From Nyssa sinensis (Eukaryota > Streptophyta > Magnoliopsida > Cornales > Nyssaceae): DNA of 64,000 bases. The notes beneath the pieces were generated by a model. That model was given only the letters and a program-made list of their open reading frames with translations, had not been told where the DNA came from and ran no database searches. This document shows positions 10,912 through 22,517 of the stretch, piece after piece; the stretch's first letter is position 1; every line of letters starts with the position of its first letter. The stretch lies in assembly GCA_008638375.1 (NCBI GenBank), contig CM018038.1:32781169-32845168 (forward strand), written 5' to 3'. The translations under genes were made by a program, and so were the position numbers.

Positions 10912-12966
10912 TGTGTAGACACCTCATTTTGTGACATTGATTGTAGGAGAGTAATATTGTAATTTCACAAAGTCCCGAGGATAATTTGATCATTTTCATT
11001 GCATATTTCGAGAAAACCCTTAATTAGGCGTGGTTTCATCATTTTTGATGAATTACTAAGATATTTCCTGCCTGAGGATATTTTGGTAATTTCTCGCATA
11101 ATTTGGTCCTTAGGGGTATTTTGGCCATTTAACACATTTTTGACCCTCGAGGGCATTCTCATAACTTTTCACATCCTTCAGTCCTCAAGAGTGCATCTAG
11201 CGGCTCTTAAAGGCATTTTGGTAATTTTGGCACCATTTTGCCTATTTAGGGCATTTTGGTAATTTTGACACAATCCTACCCTTAGTAGGACTCTCTAGGA
11301 ACTTGAAAAGCATTTTTGTAATTTTCTCACCAATTTACCTCTTTGGGGGTAATTTGATAATTTTAGCCCTTGGGTGAAAAATCATTAAATTCTCATGTGT
11401 CAAGGGGAAATTTGGTCATTTCACACGGTCTTGTGACAATCTTGTGATTTTTCACCAAATTATGGACAATTTAGTAATCTTAAGTGATTTAGGAATTTCC
11501 ATTTTTAGGATTTTCACAAGTCTGGGTGGGAGATATTTCCTTTAGAATTGAACCAAGACACTTCTTTATTTCTTAGAATAAAGTCTCCCATTTTAATGCA
11601 TTGGGTGTGCATTCATTTCATTAATCCACATATTGGCTTAGGTGGCATGTAGGATGCATTGTAGCCATTCCATTAGTCTACCTATCTAGGTGTACACATT
11701 ATATTTAAGTACATACATTGTGCATATATATAGATATATATACTATATATAAGATATATCTCATACAAATGTGAGATAATTATGCTATATATGGGATATA
11801 TGCTATATAGTTAGGATTATTAAGAAAAATTTCCTAATTATCCTTCATTTTCTTTTTGATTATTTAGAAATAATTTATTTATCTTGCACCACATTTGGCT
11901 TAGCATTTAGCATTCATTTTGATAGGTCATTGCATTTTTCATAATTGATTTAAAAATTATTTTTTATTTTATTTATTTAGGATATTCATTTAATTTATTT
12001 TTATTTAATCATGTAAATATTACTCAAGACATGATCCTAACCCTCCATTTGTGAGGTCAAATGTAAGCCCTTGGATTGATTATCCAGTTTTGGCCTATAA
12101 ATAGACCACATTGGTCACTATTTTAAGGACACATATTTTTTATAGCCTTATGATGTCACTATAGTGCTAGAATCTCGCTAAGTGCTATAGTCTCCTTTCC
12201 TTTCAATACCAAAGCCCTGCCAAAGTGAAGGTCCCGAATCAAGCAATAAGTCGAAACTTCACCCGAGCTATAACACCAAGTCAAGACTTTCTTAGTCGAA
12301 GTGTTGTTCAACTGTCGCGACTAAATAAGATAGGCTTCTCAAACCCTTACTAGTCCTTTACCTGGTTGATCTCCCTCTTTTACCACTCTTGATAAAAGAG
12401 GGTAAACTAGTAAAACTACATGACTTTGATTCCATCTTAGGATGGATACATAGGAAGCCCACGGACCCAAGTCAAATCATTTTTCCCGTTTTCTTTATTC
12501 CTTACATTCAGTTTGTTCATTCTATTATCATTTCCATTACTTTATTATTTTTTTGTTTTGAAATTTTCTTTCCTTATACTTAATGAATGAGCCTTACAAT
12601 TGGAGATTTGAGGCCGGTTTATTCGGATAGAGCGAAGTAGGTGCCTAACACCTTCCCACTTCGTACCTTAGCCTCAAAGCTTATTTCTTTAGTTACATAG
12701 TTTAGTGCTTTATTTTATTTTTTATCCATGTCAAGGAATTTTTTAGAATGTAACTAAGAAACAAAGCAATGTACTCTTAATTCATTTTAGTTTCTTTTTG
12801 TTTGCATTCCATTGTAACGGATTTGCTTGTTTGTATGCTGAAAACAAGTTGGGGACTCCTCACTTGCTTTCTACCTCTCTCAAAAGTATTCCTTCCCACT
12901 TTTAGGGAAGGAGATAGCCGGGATCCCCTTAATCCACACAAAGGATGTTTTCGATGGTGGCGCCCA
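10912..12966 (+). mobile_element. Solo LTR inserted in the copia protease (gypsy Tat/Ogre-like type)
   Basis: 2055 bp, TGTGTAGACACC at the start and GTGGCGCCCA at the end. Flanks are AGAGG (10907-10911) and CGAGG (12967-12971). The proof is in the host: the copia protease frame reads WGNRSAFTS right of the insertion and continues STPIKGGKE left of it once the insertion and one target copy are skipped. A TATA box TATAAATAG is at 12096-12104. From 11040 to 11370 the phrase ggcattttggtaattttg recurs about every 50 bases. No internal coding region is present. The superfamily is inferred from termini and general style, not from protein. Confidence 0.8.
12096..12104 (+). promoter_or_regulatory. TATA box of the 10912-12966 LTR
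   Basis: TATAAATAG preceded by ggcc, about 1.18 kb into the LTR, the expected place for the U3 promoter of a 2-kb plant LTR. Confidence 0.55.
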
Positions 12967-13924
12967 CGAGGTGAACGCACTTCTATTACCCCAGATGTGC
13001 CCAATAACCTTATAGTCTACCACCCATTTTTTCTCCTCTATCACCATATTAACCTTAGAAACAACCACCATAATGGTATCGCCTGCCTCAACCAAATTAT
13101 AATTAGGGGTAAGTTTATCACTCCTCTTCCTTATCTGCACTATATTAAATGATGGCTAGGTTTGCCACACACATAACAATTCCCTCTTTACTTAGTGTTC
13201 TGATTTTGGGGATTTAAATGGTTATTGGGTCAGTGATTCTGCCTCCTGTTATTTCTTCATAACCTGTTATGTTTCTCCTTCACTAGATTGGCCTTAGTAG
13301 TCATTGCATTGGCTTTCTCAACTCGTTTTATGATGTTTTTTTTTTTATTTTTTTCTATACAAATATGCAGAATAACTTCTTCTAGTGTTATTTCTTTTCT
13401 CTTATGCTTCATCATGTTTTTTTTAAATTTGTTTTTTAAGATTTAGAAAGTTTTTCAATCAAAGCACTAGTGACAAAAGGGTTTAGGTAGTTTCATTCCT
13501 TTATTGATGAGTTTGGACACTATAAGGTGGTATTTATGGATTTTGGGTTGAAATATCTTTATCTTTAGTCATTTGGAAGTTCAAAAAAAATCCCTATAGC
13601 GTACTTCTTAATACTAGCATCTTATATAACATACTTAGTAACCAGTGCATCCTAAATTTTCTATGAATTCAAATACGTACATTAGACATCACAAAGTTCA
13701 TTAGATGGTACATTCAAAATGATACTTTTGCAAATCTTGTTTGCATTTTCCCATGCAAGCAATTTAGTTTCATAATCTTTAGACCCTTCTGTGGGACTAG
13801 GCTTAGTTAGAACAAATTCAATCTTAGCAATATCAAAGACTAATAGTAATTTTGTTTGCTAATGTTTGAAACCATAGTGCTAGTCAACATAGCAACATCC
13901 AAGATATAAATTTACTCTTAAAAC
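12967..13924 (-). pseudogene. Decayed copia gag and protease start
   Basis: On the minus strand, gag occupies roughly 13900-13180. A zinc knuckle reading CYVCGKPSHH lies at about 13145-13175, with the fourth ligand Cys after an in-frame stop. The protease region 13140-12967 reads AGDTIMVVVSKVNM, then KKWVVDYKV, then WGNRSAFTS. The protease catalytic triplet is DYK where the family has DSG or DTG. The frame continues left of the nested LTR at 10911. Frameshifts and stops show it is inactive. It is the 5' half of the element with LTRs at 5610 and 13925. Confidence 0.8.
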
Positions 13925-14865
13925 TGTTGGAAGGAACTGCAATGAATGTAGCTAAATAATAAGTAGAGAATGAAGAAACTTATCATATTGGTTGAGGCAT
14001 GTGCGATGACATTGTCCTTAAGAGTAGTTTCCACCCCTTAGAGATGATATCTCAATGAAAAAAGGTCTCATTAATTTACCTTCCTAGATTCAACAACCTC
14101 ATCTCCACTTAGGTGCATTCATAAAGTGAAGATCACAAGAACAACCTTTTCCAGCAGTGGTCTTTCAGAAAGAGAAATAAAGTGGAACAAAATGGAAAAG
14201 AACACGACGAATGAACAGTAGTAGAATGCTCTCTCAAAACAGTAGCACAAAGGTCTTAGTAATTATGTGTTATGATTGGTTTTGTATCCCTTCATTTATA
14301 GGTGTGAATTGTTGGTCTAAATTTGGAAGTTGCACAAACACATTCCATAAATCATACAAGTCGATTCCACAAAATAGGTATGATTTTTCAATGGTTATAT
14401 TAACTCACTAATATGGAAATAACATATATTTCAAATTCAATGATCACACTAGGAAAGGCTTGACTGACTGAAAGATTCTAGAATTCAAAGAGAAAAAAAT
14501 AAAAATGAAAGGTCAAAGTCGCAAAACATAGCGCTTATCGGGTGAGTGTGTAAGGCTTGGAAACTCAAATCTTCACCCTTCTGCACATGATGTTCACTGG
14601 TGACATGTTTGGTTAATTGGTTTTCTAGTTAAAATCCCAATTTTTCACTAGTCTTTGGTTTACCTCATGTACACGTGGGCTTGCCCAACTTTCTCTTGTA
14701 GTTAATGAACCCATAAAGAGAAAGTGCATACAAACTCACTTAAAGTTTTATATGTTTCTTATGTAGGACAAGAATTTTCACGTTCCTTTAGAGAAACCCA
14801 AGTGTAAACTACATGGAATGAATTTTGGTTTTGAAATTCCCACCCTTTAACTAGTAGATATAAGA
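13925..14865 (-). repeat. 5' LTR of the old copia element
   Basis: 941 bp, TGTTGGAAGG to ...gatataaga on the plus strand. It is the partner of 5610-6571. The right terminal CA has mutated to GA, and the flanking GGTCG is one base different from AGTCG at the far end. Next to its left edge is the degenerate primer site for tRNA-iMet. Confidence 0.8.
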
Positions 14866-14870
14866 GGTCG

Positions 14871-15399
14871 TGTCTATAGGAAATTAGAGTTTACATCCAA
14901 AGTCTCAACCCAAGCTTAGTCAAATTGAGGCTGAGTTTGGATTTTTATACTTAGATTAATCTCAATGTATAAAATATGTAGTCCAAATATGTCTAAATTT
15001 GAATTAGAGTCAAGCCAACTTGGATTTGGCCACCTGACTTGTAGCCCTTCCATTAGGATGAAGATTACTATTAGCTTGCTAAAGTGGATTAGTGGAAAGG
15101 AGGGAGTTAATTGCACAAATAACTCTTCTAAATCTGTCGTAGCAAGTTAAAGAAAGACATTGGCAAGTTGAATCAAATTTGTCGTAATGATAATATGTAA
15201 TCCAATCAAAGACTTAGATTACCTAGGGATGACCCATAAATATAAAGCTTGACCAAATATGCATTAGGTAATTCTAAGGCAATCAATCTCGGAGAGGTCT
15301 CACCATACTTAGACTCTTTCGTTTTTTTTCTTTGAAGTGGCCTAAAAAATCTCCTTTGTATAAGTTAGGGTAAAAGGGCTAAGATCCACAAGGACGTTA
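14871..15399. other. Intergenic DNA, nothing recognised
   Basis: AT-rich, with stops in all frames at short intervals. No protein similarity or terminal repeats seen. Confidence 0.5.
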
Positions 15400-15915
15400 C
15401 AAAAACAACTATAATCAAACTTACCAAAGTCTTATTCCAATTATTTGGAGTTGGCTACATGAATTATGTCTTTCAATTATGGTCTATTTAAAACTGTTTT
15501 TCTCAATTAGACCACATATTATCATATCTTTTTTTTACTATCTCTACTAACAATAATGTTGGTCACCTTCACCCCTCACCTAACTCTCAATATGAACTAT
15601 GTTGCTTTTCCTCATTGGTGCATTTAATGGTTTTTATTGTACATGGGCATACCACCTTAACTAGTTTTCTCTCATTTTATCTCTTATAGGTACTAGTTCT
15701 ACCATCTCAAGGAGGTGTTCATTTTTAGTTTTACCTTTTATTGTCTTACCTCACATCCATCTCAACATCCTCGTTTTAACTATACTCAATTTATTAACAA
15801 GTTGTTTTATAACTATAAAACATTTGGTTTCATACAGTATCGTTGGTTTGATAATTGTTTTATAGAATTTATATTTTAATTTTAACCACAATATGTTAGA
15901 TGCACTTCTCCGCTT
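15400..15915 (-). mobile_element. RTE-type LINE remnant (C-terminal end of ORF2)
   Basis: Minus-strand translation with stops gives KRRSAS, then LKLKYKFYKTIIKPTILY, then KTRMLRWM, KNEHLLEMVELVPIRDKMRE and LRWYAHVQ in order. This is the conserved tail of RTE-clade LINE reverse transcriptases in plants (typical words: RPAMLYG, MRMLRWMCG, IRDKMREN RLRWFGHV). A frameshift precedes the last part (DMIICGLIE, then QLQIIGIRLW). At least four in-frame stops are present. The 5' part of ORF2 is not recognisable upstream of 15915. Confidence 0.8.
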
Positions 15916-18570
15916 AAATCATGTTCTTTTTCAAAAAAGATCAATTACAATTTTATTTTTTCAATTCCGAAGGTGCCATGTAATGGTAGAAATAAACAAA
16001 CCAATCCAAATTAATGATGACTTAATTTTTTTAAATTGAAGAGAGTAAAGTACAACAAGTTGAGAAGGGTTCAATAAAGAAATGTTTCTATATCATTCGG
16101 ATAAAGCTGTTGATTCCAAACTACCTAAGATATAGGCCATTGAAAGTGTTCTAGAGAATGGGTGAATTGGATAATCTAAAATTTAGAACTTTTTTGATTG
16201 ATTACAATTTAGTCTAAGTCAATTGTATACCAATTGATTCCTATCTCCTTTGATTGTCCTTATGGTGTATATGATAGATTGCTAGAGTTGTGAGTTTTAC
16301 CAATTAAGATTTCAAGCAATCATAAACAATGTAATTGCATAACCATTATTCACTTAGTTGAATGTGAAACAAGGTTTATTAAATTTAATATTCAATTGAC
16401 ATAGCCATACATTCAATTGCATAAAACATTAACACATGTAATGGCAAAAATGGTGAACAATCTTAGGCATTCATGTAAAGCATGATATCAAGGTTCACCA
16501 GCAACACTTTTCTTATTATGGTTTTATATCTAGGCTTACCTACCAACCTACATAATATTCGATATTACTAAAATAAATTAGCTTGTTCAAATCATAACAC
16601 ATGTTTAGAATGGGTAAAGATGAATCCATTAGATCTTATCTATTCAGTTCAATGCATCCTGGTAGATAAATATACTTTAAAGCATATCAAAAGGCAAAAC
16701 ATGTTGATATATTGAGATAGCTTTATACAATATCAGATTTTCATAAGGCACCAACCGACATATCGCATAGACTTGTACTCATATTAAAATTGAGGTAGAC
16801 TCTTACTTGGTAACTACTACTCTAACTGAATTAAGACTCCGCAAACTAATAAGGCAAGTCACAATCATAGTCAAATATAGATTCTTATTGATTTGGAAAC
16901 TTCCAATCCTTATAAATAAAAGGCTAAGATGCATGCATTACATTCTAATCAATTTTTAAACATTTCCAATTCTTCTTTTCTTTCGTCTACTAACTTGACC
17001 GTCAGAGTGACCAAGCATCGACATTCTACTAGTGCTCTAGTTATTTCTAATATGCTTTCAAGCAAAGAGAAGATGGACTTCAACCATTCATCAAGTTTAT
17101 CATCATAGAATATCAATCTGACTGACCTTGTTACATTAGGGTTCACACTTTCGCACTCTATTGTGTCAGTGTACTTGCTCTCTATATACAAAGTGGGATT
17201 ACATGTGAAGGGTGGTTTTAACCTGATATATATTATTGATTCATTTTCTAATAACTTAAGCTTTTTGAGAAACTAATTGTTTAAAAAATATTCAAATCCT
17301 AACTTATTAATGATGAGAGAATCTCAAAGATCTAAAACTTTAGGATCCATAAGCACAACAGTCCTGGGTCTATAGGACATAACTAACTCTCTAAAATTTC
17401 TTCAAAAGCATATATTTTTCATTTTATAAGAATTACAATTAAGGATTTTCATTAAAGATCATAAGCGGGATTATGGTTGATACCCTTACTAGAATAATGT
17501 TCTATTTTGGCCCAGTTACTTCTCTTTCATTTCATCAACATTGACTTTATTATAGAATCCGTGAAATTTTAGTTGTTCATAAGGTAGTAATTTTTTTTGA
17601 AAAGGTTGACCAACAATAAATAAGGTAGCATAAGGTGAAGAAAACGGATAAGTGCAAAAGGAAAGGACAAAGTAGAAAATCATTGTGGTATCAAAAAGGG
17701 AAGCATATTTGGGGGTTTAAGGGGAACAATGTAGGCCTAATGAGAAAGGATAAAATTGGAGTTATAGATTGTAATATGGGTCCAAGTCTATATTGACGAG
17801 GAAGATAAACACTGCATTCGGATTGAAAGAGTTGGGGAAAAATGTGAAAAAAAGAAAACGAATGGGAGAATGAAGCAAGAAGGAGAGGGAGGGACTTAAA
17901 AGCCCTTTTTTCTCTCCTTCCAAAAGTTGGAAGGTGATAAAGAAAAAGAATCAGGGAATTAATTATTACCCATTTTGCCCTTATTTTTTAAAAATAAGTG
18001 GATTCTTATTTTAACATTTATACTCACGTAATTAAACATTTCATTCATTTCCCTTCTCTCATATATCTTTCCCAAACAAGATGGAAGGATTACACTACTC
18101 TCTTATCTCTTCTCCTCTCCCCTTATTAGTTATACAAACATAAACGAAAGATTACCTTACCCTCTCGTCTCCCTCATAACTAATGCTCTTCTTTCCTCTC
18201 CCTTCCCTCTACTTATCCAAACAAGCAATAAAGGGATGTGATAATAGGGTTCAAAACAATAAGGGATTGAAGGTGCTAACCCAATTAAGCAAAACTCAAG
18301 CTAGAGATAGAAATTTCAATAAGTAATTTGAGGTTCTAGATGGGTCGTCATAGGCTCAACTAGTCCTAACCATTTGCTATGTTTGATTTAGGTTAATCTT
18401 AACTTGAAATAATGTAGCTCATGTTGTCATAGATAGCCTTTGCCTTTGTAGATGTTATCCATCACCATCTTCTACATTCTTTAATAACACAACAAACCTT
18501 GAGCTAGAATGGATAAATTACATTTTTCAACTTTCAAGTTTGAGGTGAATTTTACTTTGGTCCTTAAACT
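15916..18570. other. Long intergenic stretch without recognised gene
   Basis: No known family was recognised. One open stretch at 17191-16949 (minus, 80 codons, DERKEELEMF near its end) has a plausible amino-acid mix but no recognised domain and no support. From about 18030 to 18240 there are several pyrimidine-rich blocks (ctctcc, cttctc, ccctcccctt) separated by atccaaacaag-like words, a loose short repeat. Confidence 0.5.
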
Positions 18571-18748
18571 TGTGGTATCCCACACCACCTGATGACTAAG
18601 ATTTTACAGTATTTATAAGTATAAGCTTTAACCTTTATTACGTAGCTCATTTTCTGGGTTAAGCCTAGAAAAGAAAATTTGTACGACGAAAGGCTTAACC
18701 CATTAGCTAAAGTAGACAATATTTACATTGTGGACTCAAGTTATTTCA
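18571..18748 (+). repeat. Left terminal repeat of the TRIM-like element
   Basis: Starts TGTGGTATCCCAC and ends TTATTTCA. It shares with the right repeat the order ggtatcc, accacctgatgac (right: atcacttggtaacc), a word like gggttaa, and cccattagctaaagt (right: ccctttggctaaagt). Confidence 0.6.
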
Positions 18749-20158
18749 ATTGGTATTAAAGTTGTTGGCATTAGAGTTTTGATGATGTATATGCTTGATG
18801 TATCTAAGTATCAACACAAGAATTAGTGTTTGTTTGGTAATTGAACTATACTGTCATGTTTTCTCTTATATGTAAAATAAGAGAATCAATGTCAGGCATA
18901 ACCAAACAATTACGAAGTATAGAACCCAAATTGATAATCTTGATGGTATCTATACTAATTAATGACACAAATTAACATATGATCTTAGTTGTGCATTACA
19001 TACATAAAGATAGCCAATTTAAAATTTAAGTTTCATACTAAATTTATAAACAAGGCTATTGTGTGATTATAATTGAAATAATGCACTAAATCTAGAAAAA
19101 TAAAAAGTTTTTTGCTTGCTCATGATGATGATATTTAATATCTAAAGAAAGTATATGACTAAGCAGCACACTAATGCTATAATTTGCTAATGTACTTAGG
19201 ATTGAGATAAACCATTAAACAAAAATAGCTAAGTAATGTGTTCAACATTTGAGCAAAAGTATGCAACATGTGAAATTACTCAACTAAGGATAAAAGAAAA
19301 ATGGAAGAGCTAAGAGAAAATCTTGATATAACTCATTACCTCTAAATGTAAATCTTAAAAGTTATAAATCAAGATACATGCTCCAAAATGTTGAATCGCA
19401 TAAATAGGCTAAGTTGTTCGATTACGTAATACTAATTGGAATTCAAATATGCCTTTGAACATTTGTCTATATGAGTAGCCTATTCAAGGACCTTAAGCAT
19501 AAGTTAAGAATTGGTTAGACAATAACTCATAAAGGTCAAATATATTTAAGCTGTGTATAAGGTTTAGCATGTAAAACATATGCATGAAATGGATTTATGA
19601 GATTCATGCAGATTCAAACAAATGAACTCATGACATTCACAAGCTCTTGTCAATGAAAAAATGAGCAACTAATATAAGGTCATAATATTTAAGATGCATC
19701 CTTGTAATAACAATGTAAAACTTATATGGATTCATATTTTAGAAAGTCTTTCATGAATAAACAAATGTAGTAAACATAAAATTCATGAATGACTTTATGC
19801 TTAAATATTTAGTTGTATAATTGGTACCTTGAATTGAGGTTTATAACATGTATTCAAATGTGATCTAACCATGCAACCTAGAAGTATTTGTTTAATCTTG
19901 AAACATGTTGTAAATCAAGTGGACAATATAATGGATGAAGCAACAATACAAATTGCTCAACTAGATCAAGATAGAGATGACCAATACTTGAAAGGTTCAA
20001 GCAAATGAAAAAATCAACTTCAAAGATCAAACATCAAGTCAAACTCAAGCAAGTGGATGCACTCAAGCCCAAGGAATCAAATTAAGTCAAGTGAAGACTT
20101 TAATCTTTATTATTTTGGGTCCTTGAGTGATCAAACATAATGCTCTAACCATATAAGT

Positions 20159-20470
20159 GATCAACTAAAATCAATCAACAAAATAATTTTTCAAAAGGAA
20201 ATATTGATTTACCTTAAGATTGATCATGAACTTAATACATTGCTATTTAAATGATCAATTAAAATCAATCACAATATAATTTTTCAAAGGATTTCATTGA
20301 TGTGCCTTAAGCTTTGAAAAATCAAGTTAAATCAAAGTTGAAAACTTTGAAAGGATTGATTGATCATGAACTTAATGAACTTCTATTTAAGTGATCAATT
20401 AAGATCAATTACAAAATGATTTTTCAAAGGATTTCATTGATGTACTTTAAGCCTAGAAAAAATCAAGTTA
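20159..20470. repeat. Degenerate internal repeats of the solo LTR
   Basis: The phrase gatcaattaaaatcaat followed by aatttttcaaagg recurs at 20159, 20252 and 20393, and ttgatcatgaacttaat recurs between them. The related LTR at 6970 has only one such phrase, so the LTR grew by local duplication. Confidence 0.7.
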
Positions 20471-20522
20471 TTTGAAAATCAGCATTTTGGTCAAGATAGG
20501 CAAAATGCCTAATTTACCAAAA

Positions 20523-20666
20523 TCAGTCGACCAATTAGTCAACTGACTCTCAAATCAGTCAACTGATTGTTTTTACAAAAATAAACCTCTAAGTCTCTTG
20601 AAAAATCAGTCAACTAGATTATGATCCAGTCGACTAATTGTCGAAACTAATCGACTGATTTTGTTG
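20523..20666. repeat. Second AGTCGACT-type word array
   Basis: About seven words such as cagtcgacca, agtcaactga, cagtcgacta and aatcgactga lie in 145 bp, about 90 bp upstream of TATAAATAG, as in the sister LTR at 7448-7798. Confidence 0.8.
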
Positions 20667-20756
20667 ATCTAGGCAATCGTGAATTCAGATTTTGAACAGA
20701 TCTAAAAGGGACAACAACTAGTTTTTGAAATCCAACAGCTATATATTTCAAAGGCC

Positions 20757-20765
20757 TATAAATAG
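20757..20765 (+). promoter_or_regulatory. TATA box of the nested solo LTR
   Basis: TATAAATAG followed by agg, aligned with 7892-7900 in the sister LTR. Confidence 0.7.
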
Positions 20766-21502
20766 AGGTTCTAAATAGCATTCATTGTTAACAACTCTTG
20801 CACATAAATTTTTAATTTTTGTTATTGACTTTAGATCTAATAACTTTCAAATCTAGATCTAAAAGTTATACTCATCATTAAATAATCAGAGTTTATCATT
20901 GATCAATTAATAGAACGAAAGCTTTCATTTTACCAAATCTACTCTTCAAGAGAGTATCATTGTTAGTGTTTCTTCTTACATCTCATTGCAGTGAGATTTA
21001 CGAATAGATGTTTTTTTTGTGTGAGGCAAACAGGGTTTGTTGGGATAAGAGGACTGAGGTTTTTGCTTTGAAATATGAGGGATGCGGTCTTCGCTTTGTA
21101 AATGTTTGGTCTTCACCTGCAAGAAAATCGCTATAATGAAAAAACTCAAGTGAGAATGCTTGAGTCGAGGACGTAAGCATTTTTTCAAACCTCGTAAAAA
21201 TCTTGTATTTGAATTTCTTCTCCCTACTTTCTTATACTTTAATTACTTTATATTTTTAAGATTGTAAAAATTATTAATATTTACAAAATACCTTATTCAC
21301 CTCCTCTAAAATAAATATCTACGCAACAAAAGTCACTCTCAAAGGATAGAGGCCCTTAGAATGTTCTCTAATGAGCAGCTGGAAGATTTATATTAACCCT
21401 AAGAGGCTTAGCTTATTGGCTAGAGCAGAGAATATTTACAATGCGACCTGTGGTCCTATGAATTAACCTCACAAGAATGTGTGGTTTTGTGGTTGAGGCG
21501 AA

Positions 21503-21681
21503 TGTTGTATCCTGTATCACTTGGTAACCTAGATCCTAAGGTGCATATAAGTTAGTGGAGATTTGAAACTTCATTTACACTATTTCATGAGTTAAACCCA
21601 AAAAAATAAAGTTGTGCCCTGAGGGACCCAACCCTTTGGCTAAAGTGAACAAACATAACACATTAATTAAGTTCTTAGTCA
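21503..21681 (+). repeat. Right terminal repeat of the TRIM-like element
   Basis: Starts TGTTGTATCCTG directly after the purine-rich gaggcgaa. Length 179 bp against 178 bp on the left. The end is set by alignment (gttcttagtca) and may be off by a few bases. Confidence 0.55.
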
Positions 21682-21928
21682 GTAACTCGCATTTTCACTT
21701 GCAATGTTTGTCAATTTATATATAAATTTGAATTAAAAAAAGAAAAAGAAAATACACACATTAAGATAAAAAATATGTATCAAACTTATTGGTGAGAAAT
21801 GTAGCTCTACATTCAATAGGAGCAGCACATGTATATTTTTTTTCCAAGTTTTTAATGAAATGTCAATTTGTTCATATTAAAAAAATAATGAGTAAAATGA
21901 AATTTATCTTAAATTTAGAGGGAAAATG

Positions 21929-22517
21929 GGTTTAATTTAGGGGGAATCATAGCCTCCCTTATGGGACTTTTTCTAAGGTAACTCATGTTCGGCATGAAAA
22001 ATGTTTAATTTAGGGGGAATAATAGCCTCCTCCTAATGTGATACTGCATATCGAACTAGTTTATCGATCTCAATCAGCGAGGTTCTAATTTACTGGTCAT
22101 AGGTGTGGAATATACTGATTTGCCTATAGATATTGAATATGAACCTTGATCGAATATAAATTATCAAACTATGTTATTGAATTATGATTTTGATTCATCG
22201 AATTATGTTATTGAACTATGATTTATCGAACTATGTTATTGAATATCGATTTACGATTACCATTGAATTGAGATTTATTAAAAGTGAATTTGATATCATT
22301 CTCTTATTTATTATAATTTAAGATAACATATGATACATGATCACTGATATTTCGATATTAAATTATATAATAATTTTAAATTATTGACATGTTATGAAAT
22401 ATTCACTCATGTGACTTTTTCTAAGGTAACTCATGTTCCGCATGAAAAAGGTTTAATTTAGAGGGAATCATAGCCTCCCCACATGTGACTTTTTCTAAGG
22501 TAACTCATGTTCGGCAT
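21929..22517. repeat. 73-bp tandem repeat (three copies), middle copy interrupted
   Basis: The unit runs from ggtttaatttag through atagcctcc and ctttttctaaggtaac to ggcatgaaaaa. Copy 1 is 21929-22001. Copy 2 is split into 22002-22041 and 22409-22449. Copy 3 is 22450-22517. The word ATGTGA stands on both sides of the interruption (22036-22041 and 22409-22414). The unit is not part of any recognised gene. Confidence 0.85.
22042..22408 (+). mobile_element. Gypsy-LTR fragment inserted in a tandem repeat
   Basis: 367 bp similar to about 35930-36410 of the solo LTR at 33175-36838: shared words are atcgaactag, tatcgatctca, tcagcgaggt, and repeats of atcgaactatg, then aagataacatatgat and atgttatg. 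It has neither TG start nor CA end, so it is an inner slice of an LTR, not a transposed unit. The ATGTGA flanks could be microhomology or a short duplication from break repair. Confidence 0.75.

Larger units (their letters stand above)
5610..14865 (-). mobile_element. Old Ty1/copia LTR retrotransposon, split by two solo LTRs
   Basis: Two directly repeated LTRs (5610-6571 and 13925-14865) bound decayed gag, protease, integrase, RT and RNase H in copia order on the minus strand. Flanks are AGTCG (5605-5609) and GGTCG (14866-14870), four of five bases matching, as expected for an aged 5-bp target duplication. Left of the 5' LTR (on the plus strand) lies actcttaaaact, a worn form of the tRNA-iMet primer site (7 of 12 bases). 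Next to the 3' LTR is a purine tract, minus strand tatgtgggggat (6572-6583). Two younger insertions, 6970-8441 and 10912-12966, break it; without them it is about 5.7 kb, normal for the superfamily. All coding parts have stops and frameshifts. Confidence 0.85.
18763..21328 (+). mobile_element. Solo LTR with perfect AAAGT target duplication, inside the TRIM-like element
   Basis: 2566 bp, TGTTGGCATTAG at the start and CTACGCAACA at the end. It is flanked by AAAGT at 18758-18762 and 21329-21333, a perfect 5-bp duplication taken from the last bases of the TRIM primer site. It belongs to the family of 6970-8441: same AGTCGACT array, TATAAATAG (20757-20765), gactttagatct and terminal ttattcacc. It is 1.1 kb longer, partly because of internal repeats at 20159-20470. 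No internal region is present. The perfect duplication suggests it is younger than the TRIM and than the 6970 copy, whose flanks have one mismatch. Confidence 0.85.
18571..21682 (+). mobile_element. TRIM-like miniature LTR element carrying a nested solo LTR
   Basis: Two short direct repeats (18571-18748 and 21503-21681, 178 and 179 bp) flank a primer-site-like sequence TGGTATTAAAGT (18751-18762; 9 of 12 bases match the tRNA-iMet site TGGTATCAGAGC) and a purine-rich end (gttgaggcgaa) before the second repeat. Without the nested LTR the unit is about 540 bp with no coding capacity, the usual size of TRIMs. The repeats are only about 60-65 percent alike by eye, so the element is old. Outer flanks are AAACT and, one base off, TAACT; a target duplication is therefore not proven. 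Confidence 0.6.

Noticed and set aside
5610..14865. A tandem pair of unrelated repeats at 5.6 and 13.9 kb rather than one element
   Set aside because: The repeats border copia domains in correct order and orientation, with primer site, purine tract and nearly matching 5-bp flanks, which a chance pair would not show.
16949..17191. 80-codon minus-strand open frame
   Set aside because: No recognised family, no supporting neighbour exon; kept only as a remark in the intergenic entry.
20159..20666. CRISPR-like short repeats
   Set aside because: Repeat lengths and spacings are irregular, the setting is a plant LTR, and no cas gene exists in the window.
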